Assembly: GCF_000764325.1 (NCBI RefSeq)
Contig: NZ_JMCG01000002.1
Coordinates: 806,001 to 870,000 of the forward strand
Direction: 5' to 3'
DNA length: 64,000 nucleotides
From: Vibrio navarrensis
GTDB lineage: Bacteria; Pseudomonadota; Gammaproteobacteria; Enterobacterales; Vibrionaceae
In this document: positions 9,873 to 18,642 of the stretch, piece after piece
Layout: the number at the start of each line of letters is the position of its first letter
Numbering within the stretch: the stretch's first letter is position 1
The notes under the pieces: model-generated
The model's database searches: none
Told to the model about the DNA's origin: nothing
What the model saw: the letters and a program-made list of their open reading frames with translations, nothing else
Program-made: the position numbers and the translations under genes

Positions 9873-10353
9873 TTTCATCGCTACCGCGCTCACGCAGTAT
9901 CTCCAACAGCAGCAGGTGAGTTATCACCTGCTTCACCACCAAAGGCCTGCGACTAGCATTGAAGACGCGGCTCAACAAAGAGGGATTCGCCCGGCACAGA
10001 TGGTAAAATGCATTTTACTGCGAGATATGAGCGACCGCTATGTGTTGGCCTGTGCCCCCGGCGATCGCAGCGTTGATCCGAAAAAAGTTCGCGCACTGTT
10101 CGGTTATCGGCGCATGACGTGTGTCGACAAAGCCGAGGTGGCCGAAATCACTGGCTATGAGATTGGCACGGTGACACCTTTGCTATTAAAGACCAACATG
10201 CCAATCGTGTTCGACTCAACCCTACTGAGCGAGCCATGGGTGACGATCAGCAGCGGCAATTTGATGGCAGGGCTCAAACTGGAACTGAAAAGTTTACTCT
10301 CACTTTGCCAACCGCAACTGGCTGCCATCTGTCGGGAGCCGGGCGACCTCTGA
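9865..10353 (+). CDS. YbaK/EbsC (ProX-like) aminoacyl-tRNA deacylase domain protein
   Basis: Stand-alone editing-domain protein of the YbaK/ProRS-INS superfamily, whose members hydrolyse mischarged aminoacyl-tRNAs. It is 162 aa from the ATG at 9865, which overlaps the ygfZ stop by 8 nt. Family features include ATSIEDAAQQRG, the conserved lysine in MVKCILL, and GTVTPLL and SSGNLMAGLKL near the end. The tRNA substrate cannot be told from sequence. A long 3' region with a candidate RNA follows. Confidence 0.85.
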   Translation: MSDFIATALTQYLQQQQVSYHLLHHQRPATSIEDAAQQRGIRPAQMVKCILLRDMSDRYVLACAPGDRSVDPKKVRALFGYRRMTCVDKAEVAEITGYEIGTVTPLLLKTNMPIVFDSTLLSEPWVTISSGNLMAGLKLELKSLLSLCQPQLAAICREPGDL

Positions 10354-10469
10354 TTTTGAGATGCAAACAATGTGAACATCTTCACAATTTATTGACTAGC
10401 ATCACAACTAAAGAAATCTTATATGGAATCTTTAGTCATTTAAAAAACATAAATAGTCACAAAGATTAA

Positions 10470-10610
10470 ATTAGGCTACTCTGATTTGGCTGAGTGAGTT
10501 TCGTACAAAAACCATCTCAGCCTAAGTGAATCCACTGACACTGTTCAGTAAATCCACTTTTGTGTAATGCATCTGTGACTATTCGCCCGCTGCTGCGGGC
10601 TTTTTTTCTT
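10470..10610 (+). ncRNA. Candidate structured small RNA or 3'-UTR RNA
   Basis: This noncoding segment folds into three successive hairpins. The first has a 7-bp stem GGCTGAG/CTCAGCC (10488-10494 with 10516-10522) and a 21-nt loop. The second is two-part: AAGTG/CACTT (10524-10528 with 10555-10559) and ACTGA/TCAGT (10534-10538 with 10545-10549), split by a nearly symmetric internal loop. The third is a strong terminator at 10585-10607. It could be an independent sRNA or be processed from the 3' end of the preceding mRNA. I could not identify a promoter or a known family. Confidence 0.45.
10585..10610 (+). terminator. Rho-independent terminator
   Basis: A GC-only 6-bp stem GCCCGC/GCGGGC with a TGCT loop is followed by seven T residues on the plus strand. 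It ends the candidate small RNA or the YbaK-like mRNA. Confidence 0.9.
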
Positions 10611-10924
10611 TTCTTTCCTGCTCAGCTTCGCGTAACAAAAAAATATCAACTATTCTTATTTCTGTAACAAAACCATTGCCTAATACGGCGCGTATAAGTC
10701 AAGGTAGCGTGGCTCTCGTGTCAGTTACAGATGCTCAGATGAGCGTAAATACTGTTTTTGGGGTAGATATCACTAAATTGATCCAACTGACTTTTAAAAC
10801 CGCCAATGACAGCACAATTATCTGAATGAATAATACTTAGCTCTATTTTGACCTGCACATATCACATTATTCAAATACGCCAATCGATATAATGATGGTG
10901 CAGATTGAGAAAAAGGAGACCTAT
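10611..10924 (+). other. Noncoding upstream region of ytfK
   Basis: An AT-rich stretch of 314 nt. It should contain the ytfK promoter. I see no operator or further hairpin that I can name. Confidence 0.5.
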
Positions 10925-11131
10925 ATGAGACTGTTTAAGCGCTATACGCCGGGTATGATAGCCAAGCATGTAAGTCGTCTTTTTAAGGGAAGAATTTATA
11001 TCTATGGTGTGGGCAAGTTTGAGTTTGATAACGGAAAACTCATCTTGCCTGAGAAAGCGGATAAAAAACATTATCAGACTGTCAAAGAAGTGAATCAGGA
11101 AATTATGCGGCTTCGATGCGCCTATGCTTAG
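10925..11131 (+). CDS. ytfK: YtfK family protein (DUF1107), stringent-response modulator
   Basis: A 68-aa protein that aligns over its whole length with E. coli YtfK, sharing the RYTP, GRIYIYGVGKFEFD and EVNQEIMRL regions. E. coli YtfK has been reported to stimulate SpoT-dependent (p)ppGpp accumulation under phosphate or fatty-acid starvation. The start is fixed by a strong AAGGAG seven bases before the ATG at 10925; an upstream ATG at 10892 would add 11 unconserved residues. It stands alone and ends at a terminator shared with ubiI. Confidence 0.9.
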   Translation: MRLFKRYTPGMIAKHVSRLFKGRIYIYGVGKFEFDNGKLILPEKADKKHYQTVKEVNQEIMRLRCAYA

Positions 11132-11151
11132 CATCGTGATTGAATCAAAAA

Positions 11152-11180
11152 GAAGGGCTGGAGAACCAGCCCTTTTGCAT
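11152..11180. terminator. Terminator between convergent ytfK and ubiI
   Basis: A perfect 9-bp stem AAGGGCTGG/CCAGCCCTT with an AGAA loop has a T-rich tract on the plus side and A residues on the other, so it can work in both directions. Confidence 0.85.
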
Positions 11181-11202
11181 TTTTATGCGCAACCACTTGC
11201 AT

Positions 11203-12426
11203 TTAATTGTGCGTCACAGACGTACGTGCCAGATCAGGCAATTCTCCTTTCAAACCTAACGCATACTGCATGATTTCACCCTTGGCTCCCGGCAGTTTTC
11301 CCGCCACCGTCATCCCCACGCCACGTAACAATTTTTTCAGTGGGTTTTGCCCAGCAAACAGGTCACGAAAGCCTTGCATCGCGGCGATCATTTTTGCCGC
11401 TTCAGCTTTGCGCCAGCGCTCGTAACGGCGCAAATTGCGCTGAGCACCAATATCTTGACCACTGCGCCACAACGCCAGCACCTCTTGGGCTAAGCTCGCT
11501 GCATCCAACAATCCAAGATTGACCCCTTGCCCAGCCAAAGGGTGAATGGTGTGCGCCGCATCGCCCACCAGCGCGACCCGTTCACGCACAAAATCGCGTG
11601 CATAGCGCATTTTCAGTGGCACAGCAAAGCGCTCACCAACCACTTCACACAGCCCTAAACGCACATCAAACTCACTGGTCAGTGCTTTATTAAACTGCTC
11701 ATCACTCAATGCCATTAGGGCTTGCGCTCTATCCGGTTCACAGGACCAAACGATCGAGCTCATGTCGCCTTGAGACATAGGTAAAAAGGCCAAGGGGCCA
11801 TCGGGGGTAAAGATTTGTCGCGCCACGCTGTCATGCGCTTCCATGGTGCGCACATTTGCCACAATCGCGGTGTGGCCGTAGTCCCAGTGGGTTAGTGGAA
11901 TATCTTGCTGCTGCCTGACCCAAGAGTTAGCGCCATCAGCCCCGACCACCAACTTGGCCGTCAACGCCTGGCCATTATCAAGCGAAAGCCAAACCTCGCT
12001 TTCCCCCACCGCCATAGAGTGACATTGCGCCGGCATTAAAAGCGTCACGTTATCCATTTTTTCCACCTGCTCTAGCAGAGCCAGCTGGATAACACGATTT
12101 TCTACAATGTGACCAAGGTTGTCCTGCGCCATGCTCGCTGCGTCAAAATTGATGTGGGCGAAGCTGTCTTGCTCCCACACTTCCATCGACTGATAAGCCG
12201 CCGCACGGCGTTCAATAATACCTTGCCAAGCACCGAGTTTACGCAACATGATTTCGCTCGAACGACTCAGCGCCGATACACGCACATCGGGCAGCTCACC
12301 AAGTTGTGTTTCTGGCACTCGGCCTTCAATGACTGCAACGCGCAGCTCGCTCTCTTTGAAGGCGGCGGCTAACGCCAGTCCGACCATGCCACCACCAATG
12401 ATGGCAATATCTACACTTTGCATCAT
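11203..12426 (-). CDS. ubiI: 2-octaprenylphenol hydroxylase UbiI (VisC)
   Basis: FAD-dependent monooxygenase for C5 hydroxylation in ubiquinone biosynthesis. It is 407 aa. It has the N-terminal FAD motif IIGGGMVGLALA, the middle GADGANSWVR motif and the C-terminal GDAAHTIHPLAGQGVNLG ribityl-binding motif, all typical of UbiH/UbiI/UbiF. It lies 14 nt downstream of ubiH, in one operon with ubiH and ygfB. UbiI rather than UbiF is chosen from this gene order and close sequence relation. Confidence 0.93.
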   Translation of the reverse strand: MMQSVDIAIIGGGMVGLALAAAFKESELRVAVIEGRVPETQLGELPDVRVSALSRSSEIMLRKLGAWQGIIERRAAAYQSMEVWEQDSFAHINFDAASMAQDNLGHIVENRVIQLALLEQVEKMDNVTLLMPAQCHSMAVGESEVWLSLDNGQALTAKLVVGADGANSWVRQQQDIPLTHWDYGHTAIVANVRTMEAHDSVARQIFTPDGPLAFLPMSQGDMSSIVWSCEPDRAQALMALSDEQFNKALTSEFDVRLGLCEVVGERFAVPLKMRYARDFVRERVALVGDAAHTIHPLAGQGVNLGLLDAASLAQEVLALWRSGQDIGAQRNLRRYERWRKAEAAKMIAAMQGFRDLFAGQNPLKKLLRGVGMTVAGKLPGAKGEIMQYALGLKGELPDLARTSVTHN

Positions 12427-12440
12427 GCTTTGTTTACTCG

Positions 12441-13619
12441 TTATCGGCTCACCAGCCCTAAAGTCTGGCGAAGTAAAGGTTGTTTTAACAGCGAAAGATT
12501 GTCCATCAACCCTAAGCCAAGATTACGCCCGAGGCGCAAGCTAAGGTAATCATTGGAAAAAATATGCACTAAGGCACTTGTCATTTGAATCGTATTACTG
12601 CGGTCTGCTGCTCGTCTTTGCTTGAAGCGCATCAGTGTTGGGTAAGCGCCAGCATCTTGCGCTGAATTGACAATTTCTTCAGCCAAGCTGGCGACATCAC
12701 GGATGCCCAAATTAAACCCTTGACCTGCGATTGGATGCAAGGTTTGTGCAGCGTTGCCCACCACGGCAAAGCGGTGGGAAATGTTTTGCGTTCTATGGTG
12801 CAATACCAATGGATAGCTCGCACGTTGCCCCACTCGTTTGAATGCGCCTAAACGCCAGCCAAACGCCTGTTGCAACTGGCCGAGAAACTCGCTGTCAGAC
12901 AACGCCATGACTCGCGCCGCCTCTTGCGGTGGCAAGCACCAGACTAATGACATGCGATTGTCAGACATCGGGAGTAGAGCCAGCGGGCCATGTTCAGTAA
13001 AGCGCTCAAACGCCCGACCGAGATGCGACTCCTGAGTAACAATATTGGCAATGATCGCGGTTTGCTGGAAATCGTGCTTTTGCAAGGCGAGGCCAAGTTG
13101 CTCACAGCAAGACGAGATTGCCCCATCGGCGGCGACCAACAAACGCGAGGTCAGCGATTGGCCACTTTGCAACGTCAACTGAACTTGTTGCGAGTCACGC
13201 TGCACATCGATAACGGCATCAGGCAGATAAACGTCAATCGACGGATGATGTTGTAGCCGCTGCTGATAAAATCGCCCAACGTCGGCCAATTCCACCACAT
13301 AGCCTAACGCCTCCCCCCCCACTTCTTGCACGCCAATGTCCGTCATGCCCGCATGCGAACGGTCAGAAACGTGAATATGGCGGATCGGCGTGGCAAAAGG
13401 CAACATCTCGTCCCAAAGAGCAAAATGTTTCAATAAGGTAACGGTACCAAATGAGAGCGCAATCGAGCGCGAATCAAAGCCGGGGTGGGATTGTGTCTCT
13501 ACCGCATGAGGCTCAACCACCGCCACACGTAATCTATCCCCACTCAAATGGGCAATAGCCAAAGCCAAAGTGGCTCCTGCCATCGCACCGCCCGCAATCA
13601 CAACATCATATTGCGCCAT
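12441..13619 (-). CDS. ubiH: 2-octaprenyl-6-methoxyphenol hydroxylase UbiH
   Basis: FAD monooxygenase of ubiquinone biosynthesis (C1 hydroxylation). It is 392 aa with the glycine-rich FAD motif AGGAMAGATLALA at the N-terminus, VAADGAIS in the middle and GNAAQTLHPIAGQGFNLG near residue 290. It lies 11 nt after ygfB and 14 nt before ubiI. In E. coli pepP lies between ygfB and ubiH; here no pepP is present at this place. Confidence 0.94.
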   Translation of the reverse strand: MAQYDVVIAGGAMAGATLALAIAHLSGDRLRVAVVEPHAVETQSHPGFDSRSIALSFGTVTLLKHFALWDEMLPFATPIRHIHVSDRSHAGMTDIGVQEVGGEALGYVVELADVGRFYQQRLQHHPSIDVYLPDAVIDVQRDSQQVQLTLQSGQSLTSRLLVAADGAISSCCEQLGLALQKHDFQQTAIIANIVTQESHLGRAFERFTEHGPLALLPMSDNRMSLVWCLPPQEAARVMALSDSEFLGQLQQAFGWRLGAFKRVGQRASYPLVLHHRTQNISHRFAVVGNAAQTLHPIAGQGFNLGIRDVASLAEEIVNSAQDAGAYPTLMRFKQRRAADRSNTIQMTSALVHIFSNDYLSLRLGRNLGLGLMDNLSLLKQPLLRQTLGLVSR

Positions 13620-13630
13620 CGCCTACTCCA

Positions 13631-14206
13631 TCAGTGAATCGTTGGGTTATCTTGCTTCTCAGCTTTCGCGCCGAATTCTGCATGGATGATCAAAGCGCAC
13701 GCTTTAACGTGCTCAATCACCTGTTCGAGCAGTTCAGCTTGTTCCACTAAATCGTCTTCTTCGTCGATACCGAGGCGGGCAATTTCTTCCATGTCTGACA
13801 GCGCTTCTTTCGCCACTGTCGACGCTTGGTTCACTTTTGCCCCAGCAAGACCAAGGCCTGAAATAAAGTGGTTCACCCAATCAGACAAGCCATCAGCCAA
13901 AGCAAACAGTGCCTCGTCTCTTGATTCATCTGGTAAGAGTAGATTTAGCTCGATCTCACTACTGGTCAGTTCGGCACTGGTCGCTTTAAAGAGATTCTCG
14001 GCCAACGTTAACGCTTCACTTGGCCATCCCATACCATCATTGGTGTAGTCAAACAGCATTGGCTGCCAACTCAGTGAGTTAAGTGGCAATCCACCGCTCA
14101 ACATGCCACACAACAAGCCGTGTAACTCAGCAGGCGTCACGGCCAAACTGGCCATTTTTAATAAATCAGACGCTTGTGGATAGTTTGGCAATTGAATTTC
14201 ACTCAT
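13631..14206 (-). CDS. ygfB: YgfB/UPF0149 family protein
   Basis: A cytoplasmic helical protein of the UPF0149 family, 191 aa. It shows the conserved [17 protein letters not shown] segment (here [13 protein letters not shown], about residues 25-37), an acidic middle part with EEDDLVEQ and a final helical segment. No enzyme activity is established for most members. It is first in the ygfB-ubiH-ubiI operon and divergent from zapA. Confidence 0.93.
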   Translation of the reverse strand: MSEIQLPNYPQASDLLKMASLAVTPAELHGLLCGMLSGGLPLNSLSWQPMLFDYTNDGMGWPSEALTLAENLFKATSAELTSSEIELNLLLPDESRDEALFALADGLSDWVNHFISGLGLAGAKVNQASTVAKEALSDMEEIARLGIDEEDDLVEQAELLEQVIEHVKACALIIHAEFGAKAEKQDNPTIH

Positions 14207-14453
14207 GATTCAGTCTTGTGATGAAAAATTGGTAGCGCCAATCGTACCATTTAGACCGATGGGCGAAAACGACGACGTCACGGTTTTCTGGATAGCAATT
14301 AAGCAAATTGTCCAATTACTGTCACTTTGCCATGACATTTCACTCAGAGGCATGGTGAAAAGCTTGAATCTTCATAGCGCTTTACCTATAGTTTGCTCCT
14401 CGGTCGTTGTTGAGTACAATACCTAAGTAAACGCGTTACAGAGTTAATTCATC

Positions 14454-14765
14454 ATGAGCAACCAAGCGGTAGACGTTGAAATTCTTGGCAAAATGACCCG
14501 TGTCAGCTGTCCGGCAGGGCAAGAACAGGCATTGGTTGCCGCCGCTCAAGATCTCGATCGCCGATTGAAAGAGATGAGTGAACGTACTAAGGTAACTAAT
14601 GAGACCCAATTGTTGACCTTCGCAGCACTCAACATCTGCTATGAACTCAACAGTAAGTTCAGTGAAGAGAATCAACAACAGCGACTCCTTACTGAACGGA
14701 TGGAAAAATTGACCGCTTCTATTGATGAAGCCTTAAGTAACGTCAAGCAAGGATTGCATCGCTAA
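14454..14765 (+). CDS. zapA: Cell division protein ZapA
   Basis: Z-ring-associated protein that crosslinks FtsZ filaments. It is 103 aa. The N-terminal globular part starts MSNQAVDVEILGK and contains RVSCPAGQE; the C-terminal half is a long coiled coil. It starts at the ATG at 14454 and is followed within 5 nt by the 6S RNA sequence, the usual zapA-ssrS-fau order. Confidence 0.96.
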   Translation: MSNQAVDVEILGKMTRVSCPAGQEQALVAAAQDLDRRLKEMSERTKVTNETQLLTFAALNICYELNSKFSEENQQQRLLTERMEKLTASIDEALSNVKQGLHR

Positions 14766-14768
14766 AGA

Positions 14769-14953
14769 ATTTACCCTGGAGTGTTTGTCAGCGGGATTTA
14801 CGTCCCTGAGCCGATAAGCAACAACCAAGGGTTGGTACTTGATAGCTATTGAGCAAGCTTGGCTCGCACCGAGAAGCCTACGGTTATCATTGCCGATCCG
14901 CCTTGAACCAGCTGGTTCAAGGGCTATAATCCGCAACGGCACTCTGGGGTACC
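14769..14953 (+). ncRNA. ssrS: 6S RNA (regulator of sigma-70 RNA polymerase)
   Basis: About 185 nt between zapA and fau. The closing stem is visible as ACCCTGGAGTG near the 5' end with CACTCTGGGGT near the 3' end. Family-typical internal pieces are CCCTGAGCCGATA, CCGAGAAGCCTACGG and the CCTTGAACC / GGTTCAAGG hairpin. The large central bubble mimics an open promoter and sequesters the sigma-70 holoenzyme in stationary phase. The exact ends are estimated from the closing stem. Confidence 0.93.
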
Positions 14954-14958
14954 CTTTC

Positions 14959-15558
14959 ATGCAGACATTGTCTCGTCAAGATTTTCGCCGCTTAATCCGC
15001 ACTAAACGCAACGCCCTGTGCAGCGATACTCAATATCAAGCCGCTCTCGATCTTATCCACCAATTTTCTCAGTTAAGCGAGTTGCCGCAAGCGCAGCACA
15101 TCGCACTCTATCTCTCTTCAGATGGAGAGTTGGATACCTCGCCGCTGATCCACTGGCTGTGGCAACAAGATAAAAACGTCTATCTGCCGGTCATTCATCC
15201 TTTCTCTCAAGGACAATTGCTGTTTTTGCATTACACCCCGCAAACTGCTTTAGTCTACAACCGCTATGGCATTCTTGAGCCCAAACTCGACCTAAGGCTG
15301 ATTCAACCACTGGCAAAATTGGATTTGATTTGCACCCCATTAGTTGGCTTTGATCGCCACGGACATCGTCTCGGCATGGGGGGCGGTTATTATGATCGCA
15401 CGCTCTCGGGCTGGTTTACTACCGGAGTGGGCGCCAAGCCGATCGGCATTGCTCACGATTGCCAATACGTCGAAGCGTTGCCCGTCGAAGCATGGGATAT
15501 TCCTTTGCCCAAGATCGTGACTCCAAGCCAGATCTGGCAATGGGAAATCGAGCGCTAA
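14959..15558 (+). CDS. fau: 5-formyltetrahydrofolate cyclo-ligase
   Basis: Converts 5-formyl-THF to 5,10-methenyl-THF with ATP. From the ATG at 14959 it is 199 aa (MQTLSRQDF). The nucleotide-binding GMGGGYYDRTL motif (family GxGGGYYDR) is present near residue 140. It begins about 6 nt after the 6S RNA, so it is probably read from the ssrS transcript, as in E. coli. Confidence 0.94.
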   Translation: MQTLSRQDFRRLIRTKRNALCSDTQYQAALDLIHQFSQLSELPQAQHIALYLSSDGELDTSPLIHWLWQQDKNVYLPVIHPFSQGQLLFLHYTPQTALVYNRYGILEPKLDLRLIQPLAKLDLICTPLVGFDRHGHRLGMGGGYYDRTLSGWFTTGVGAKPIGIAHDCQYVEALPVEAWDIPLPKIVTPSQIWQWEIER

Positions 15559-15612
15559 CTCGCTATAATCGCGCGGCACCGTTTACCCCCTTCATCAATT
15601 CAGGAGATGAGC

Positions 15613-16269
15613 ATGACTCAAGATGAAATGAAAAAAGCCGCTGGTTGGGCAGCACTGAAATATGTAGAGAAAGGCAGTATTGTTGGCGTTGGTACTGGCT
15701 CAACCGTTAATCACTTCATCGATGCTCTGGGCACCATGAGCGAAGAGATCAAAGGGGCGGTTTCTAGCTCGGTCGCATCTACCGAGAAACTCGAAGCACT
15801 GGGTATTAAAGTGTTTGATTGCAACGAAGTAGCCTCTCTGGATATCTATGTCGACGGCGCTGACGAAATCAACGCTGATCGTGAAATGATCAAAGGCGGC
15901 GGCGCCGCGCTCACTCGCGAGAAGATTGTTGCAGCGATTGCCGATAAGTTCATCTGTATCGTTGATGGCACAAAAGCCGTTGATGTACTGGGCACCTTCC
16001 CTCTGCCTGTTGAAGTGATCCCAATGGCTCGCTCTTATGTCGCTCGTCAGCTCGTTAAGCTTGGTGGTGACCCTTGCTACCGCGAAGGTGTTATCACCGA
16101 CAACGGTAACGTGATCCTCGATGTCTACGGAATGAAGATCACCAACCCTAAAGAGCTAGAGAGCCAAATCAATGGTATCGCTGGCGTGGTCACTGTTGGT
16201 TTGTTTGCTCATCGCGGTGCCGATGTGGTGATCACGGGTACACCACAAGGGGCAAAAATCGAGGAATAA
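15613..16269 (+). CDS. rpiA: Ribose-5-phosphate isomerase A
   Basis: Interconverts ribose-5-phosphate and ribulose-5-phosphate in the pentose phosphate pathway. It is 218 aa. Substrate-binding [12 protein letters not shown], catalytic YVDGADEIN and [13 protein letters not shown] are all visible. The AGGAG six bases before the ATG at 15613 fixes the start; an ATG six bases earlier would abut the ribosome-binding site. It is followed by a strong terminator. Confidence 0.97.
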   Translation: MTQDEMKKAAGWAALKYVEKGSIVGVGTGSTVNHFIDALGTMSEEIKGAVSSSVASTEKLEALGIKVFDCNEVASLDIYVDGADEINADREMIKGGGAALTREKIVAAIADKFICIVDGTKAVDVLGTFPLPVEVIPMARSYVARQLVKLGGDPCYREGVITDNGNVILDVYGMKITNPKELESQINGIAGVVTVGLFAHRGADVVITGTPQGAKIEE

Positions 16270-16307
16270 TTCGCTGGCTTTGTGCTTATTTCCGTTATTT
16301 GCTTACA

Positions 16308-16332
16308 GACGGTGCCTTAGGGCACCGTTTTT
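16308..16332 (+). terminator. Terminator after rpiA
   Basis: An 8-bp stem ACGGTGCC/GGCACCGT with a TTAG loop, then a T run. Confidence 0.9.
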
Positions 16333-16528
16333 TATCACTTTCACTAAGAAAATTATCTCTTATTCCGTAATTTTCTTACCCAAAGCAAATTTTTTTTGTT
16401 ACTTTATTGAACAGAAGACGCACAAGGAAACGTTTGTCCTATAACAAAACTGTTAATTTTATCACTTTTAGCCGTTTTGCCGCATGTGCGCCACATTAGC
16501 CCACCTTTCCATTTTAAGGACGATAACA

Positions 16529-17758
16529 ATGGCCAAAGTTTCACTGGAAAAAGACAAAATTAAGATCTTACTTCTTGAAGGCCTTCACCCATCTTCGGTA
16601 GAAGTACTCCAATCCGCTGGTTATACCAATATCGAGTACCACAAAGGTTCTCTTTCAGAAGAAAAACTTATCGAAGCGGTTAAAGATGCGCACTTCATCG
16701 GCATTCGCTCCCGTACCAACCTAACCGCAGAAGTGATCAATGCAGCACAAAAGCTGGTTGCGATTGGTTGTTTCTGTATCGGTACCAACCAAGTAGACCT
16801 TAATGCAGCGGCCAAACGTGGTATTCCAGTGTTCAACGCGCCGTTTTCCAATACCCGCAGCGTAGCGGAACTTGTCCTTGGGCAAATTCTCCTGTTACTA
16901 CGTGGCATTCCTGAGAAAAATGCGCTGGCACATCGTGGTATTTGGAAAAAAAGTGCGGACAATTCCTATGAAGCGCGTGGTAAACGCCTAGGTATTATCG
17001 GCTACGGCCACATTGGCACTCAGCTGGGCATTATTGCTGAAAACCTAGGGATGCGCGTTTACTTCTACGATATTGAAAACAAGCTTTCGCTAGGTAACGC
17101 GACGCAAGTGCACACTATGAGCGAGCTGCTTAACAAGTGTGATGTAATTTCGCTGCACGTACCCGAAACCCCAGATACCAAAGATATGATGGGAGCGGAA
17201 GAGTTCGCGCGCATGAAGCCAGGCTCTATATTCATCAACGCCGCACGCGGTACTGTGGTGGACATTGAAGCACTCTGTCACGCCTTGGAATCGGGCCATT
17301 TGGCTGGTGCGGCTATCGATGTATTCCCAGTGGAGCCGGCAACCAACGCCGAGCCTTTTGAATCACCACTGCAAAAATTCGACAACGTCATCCTCACCCC
17401 GCACGTCGGCGGTTCGACGCAGGAAGCGCAGGAAAACATCGGCGTTGAAGTGGCAGGCAAACTGGCTAAGTACTCTGACAACGGCTCAACACTGTCTAGT
17501 GTGAACTTCCCTGAGGTTTCTCTGCCAGAACATCGCAGTTGTTCACGTCTGCTGCACATCCACCAAAACCGTCCGGGTATTCTGACGCAAATCAACACCA
17601 TTTTTGCCAAAGAAGGGATCAACATCGCGGGTCAGTATCTACAGACCTCGGCTGATATCGGTTATGTGGTGATTGACGTTGAAACAGAACGCTCTGAAGA
17701 AGCGCTGGTGAAACTAAAAGAGATTGAAGGCACGATCCGCGCGCGCATTCTGCACTAA
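16529..17758 (+). CDS. serA: D-3-phosphoglycerate dehydrogenase
   Basis: Oxidises 3-phosphoglycerate to phosphohydroxypyruvate, the first step of serine synthesis. It is 409 aa from the ATG at 16529 (MAKVSLEKDKIK), preceded by AAGGA. It has the split substrate domain, the NAD-binding GYGHIGTQLG motif, catalytic Arg, Glu and His regions, and a C-terminal ACT domain (about 335-409) for serine feedback inhibition. It is highly similar to E. coli SerA. A 196-nt leader separates it from the rpiA terminator. Confidence 0.97.
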   Translation: MAKVSLEKDKIKILLLEGLHPSSVEVLQSAGYTNIEYHKGSLSEEKLIEAVKDAHFIGIRSRTNLTAEVINAAQKLVAIGCFCIGTNQVDLNAAAKRGIPVFNAPFSNTRSVAELVLGQILLLLRGIPEKNALAHRGIWKKSADNSYEARGKRLGIIGYGHIGTQLGIIAENLGMRVYFYDIENKLSLGNATQVHTMSELLNKCDVISLHVPETPDTKDMMGAEEFARMKPGSIFINAARGTVVDIEALCHALESGHLAGAAIDVFPVEPATNAEPFESPLQKFDNVILTPHVGGSTQEAQENIGVEVAGKLAKYSDNGSTLSSVNFPEVSLPEHRSCSRLLHIHQNRPGILTQINTIFAKEGINIAGQYLQTSADIGYVVIDVETERSEEALVKLKEIEGTIRARILH

Positions 17759-17783
17759 TCTTACATTCACGAGAAATCATACC

Positions 17784-17812
17784 AAAGGGCAGATTCTTCT
17801 GCCCTTTACTTT
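17784..17812 (+). terminator. Terminator after serA
   Basis: A perfect 10-bp stem AAAGGGCAGA/TCTGCCCTTT with a 4-nt loop lies between convergent serA and yggE; it may act in both directions. Confidence 0.85.
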
Positions 17813-17825
17813 TGCCACTTCGCTT

Positions 17826-18521
17826 TTATTCCGCGAGCTGATAGATCACATCCACCTGATCACGAATGATCAAACTGGAGTCTTGATAACTGTTTGACTC
17901 CGCTTTTGCATCCATCGCCATAGAACGCATCAACACTGGCTGCATATTGGGCTGATTGTAGTTAATCTGCCAGATTTCGCCCAAGTTTTTACCGAAACCT
18001 TTCGCCAGTGAACTGGCTTTTTGCCGCGCATCATTAATCGCTTCTAAGCGCGCTTGTTGCTGATATTCTGCTTCATTGCTGACTTTAAGCTCGACACTGT
18101 CGATCTGATTGATCCCTGCATTGAGCGCCAGATCTAAATAGTTATTGAGCGCCGAGAGGTCGTCGACTTGCACCGTGACGCTGCGTGAAGCGCGATAGCC
18201 AATAAGTTCCGGCTTGGCATTGTTTGGATAGTGATACTGCGGAGCAAGATAGAGATTGGAACTGCGAATGCTCTCTTTACCGATGCCAGCTTTATTGAGG
18301 CTAGTGAGGAAAGCATCAACCGTACTATCAACCGACTGCTTAGCCGACTCCGCGGTCATGCTAGATTCCACCACTTTTACAGAAAAGACCGCACTGTCGG
18401 GAATCGCAACCACTTCACCATAGCCCGTCGTCGAGAGGTGGGCAAAATTCAGCGTATTGGCCAAAGCTGGCGCGCTGGAGATTAGCGCACTCACAAGCAG
18501 GTAGGGAGAGAACCGTTTCAT
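17826..18521 (-). CDS. yggE: SIMPL-domain periplasmic protein YggE
   Basis: Periplasmic protein of the SIMPL/YggE family; E. coli YggE is linked to lower oxidative stress. It is 231 aa with a signal peptide ([21 protein letters not shown], cleavage near residue 21), followed by one SIMPL domain. The neighbours serA, argP, argO and mscS are as in E. coli. Its 5' leader carries an unusual duplicated ribosome-binding site inside a perfect hairpin, described separately. Confidence 0.93.
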   Translation of the reverse strand: MKRFSPYLLVSALISSAPALANTLNFAHLSTTGYGEVVAIPDSAVFSVKVVESSMTAESAKQSVDSTVDAFLTSLNKAGIGKESIRSSNLYLAPQYHYPNNAKPELIGYRASRSVTVQVDDLSALNNYLDLALNAGINQIDSVELKVSNEAEYQQQARLEAINDARQKASSLAKGFGKNLGEIWQINYNQPNMQPVLMRSMAMDAKAESNSYQDSSLIIRDQVDVIYQLAE

Positions 18522-18525
18522 TTAT

Positions 18526-18582
18526 CAAACCTTCTATTATCAAACCTTCTATTATCAGACACTTCTGATAATAGAAGGTTTG
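18526..18582 (-). promoter_or_regulatory. Hairpin with duplicated ribosome-binding site in yggE leader
   Basis: A perfect 18-bp inverted repeat (18541-18558 with 18565-18582, 6-nt loop) ends immediately before a second copy of its 15-nt arm (18526-18540), 4 nt from the yggE start. Each copy carries AGAAGG, a usable Shine-Dalgarno. The distal arm can therefore pair with either copy, giving two exclusive structures. Confidence 0.75.
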
Positions 18583-18642
18583 GCCAATTAACCAATATCT
18601 GGCGATGATTTCTTACACAATTTTGACGCGCTCAGCACGTCC

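Noticed and set aside
10530..10560. Resemblance of the candidate sRNA segment CACTGACACTGTTCAGT to the Qrr quorum-sensing RNA core.
   Set aside because: The full Qrr core sequence is not present, and I see no sigma-54 -24/-12 promoter upstream.
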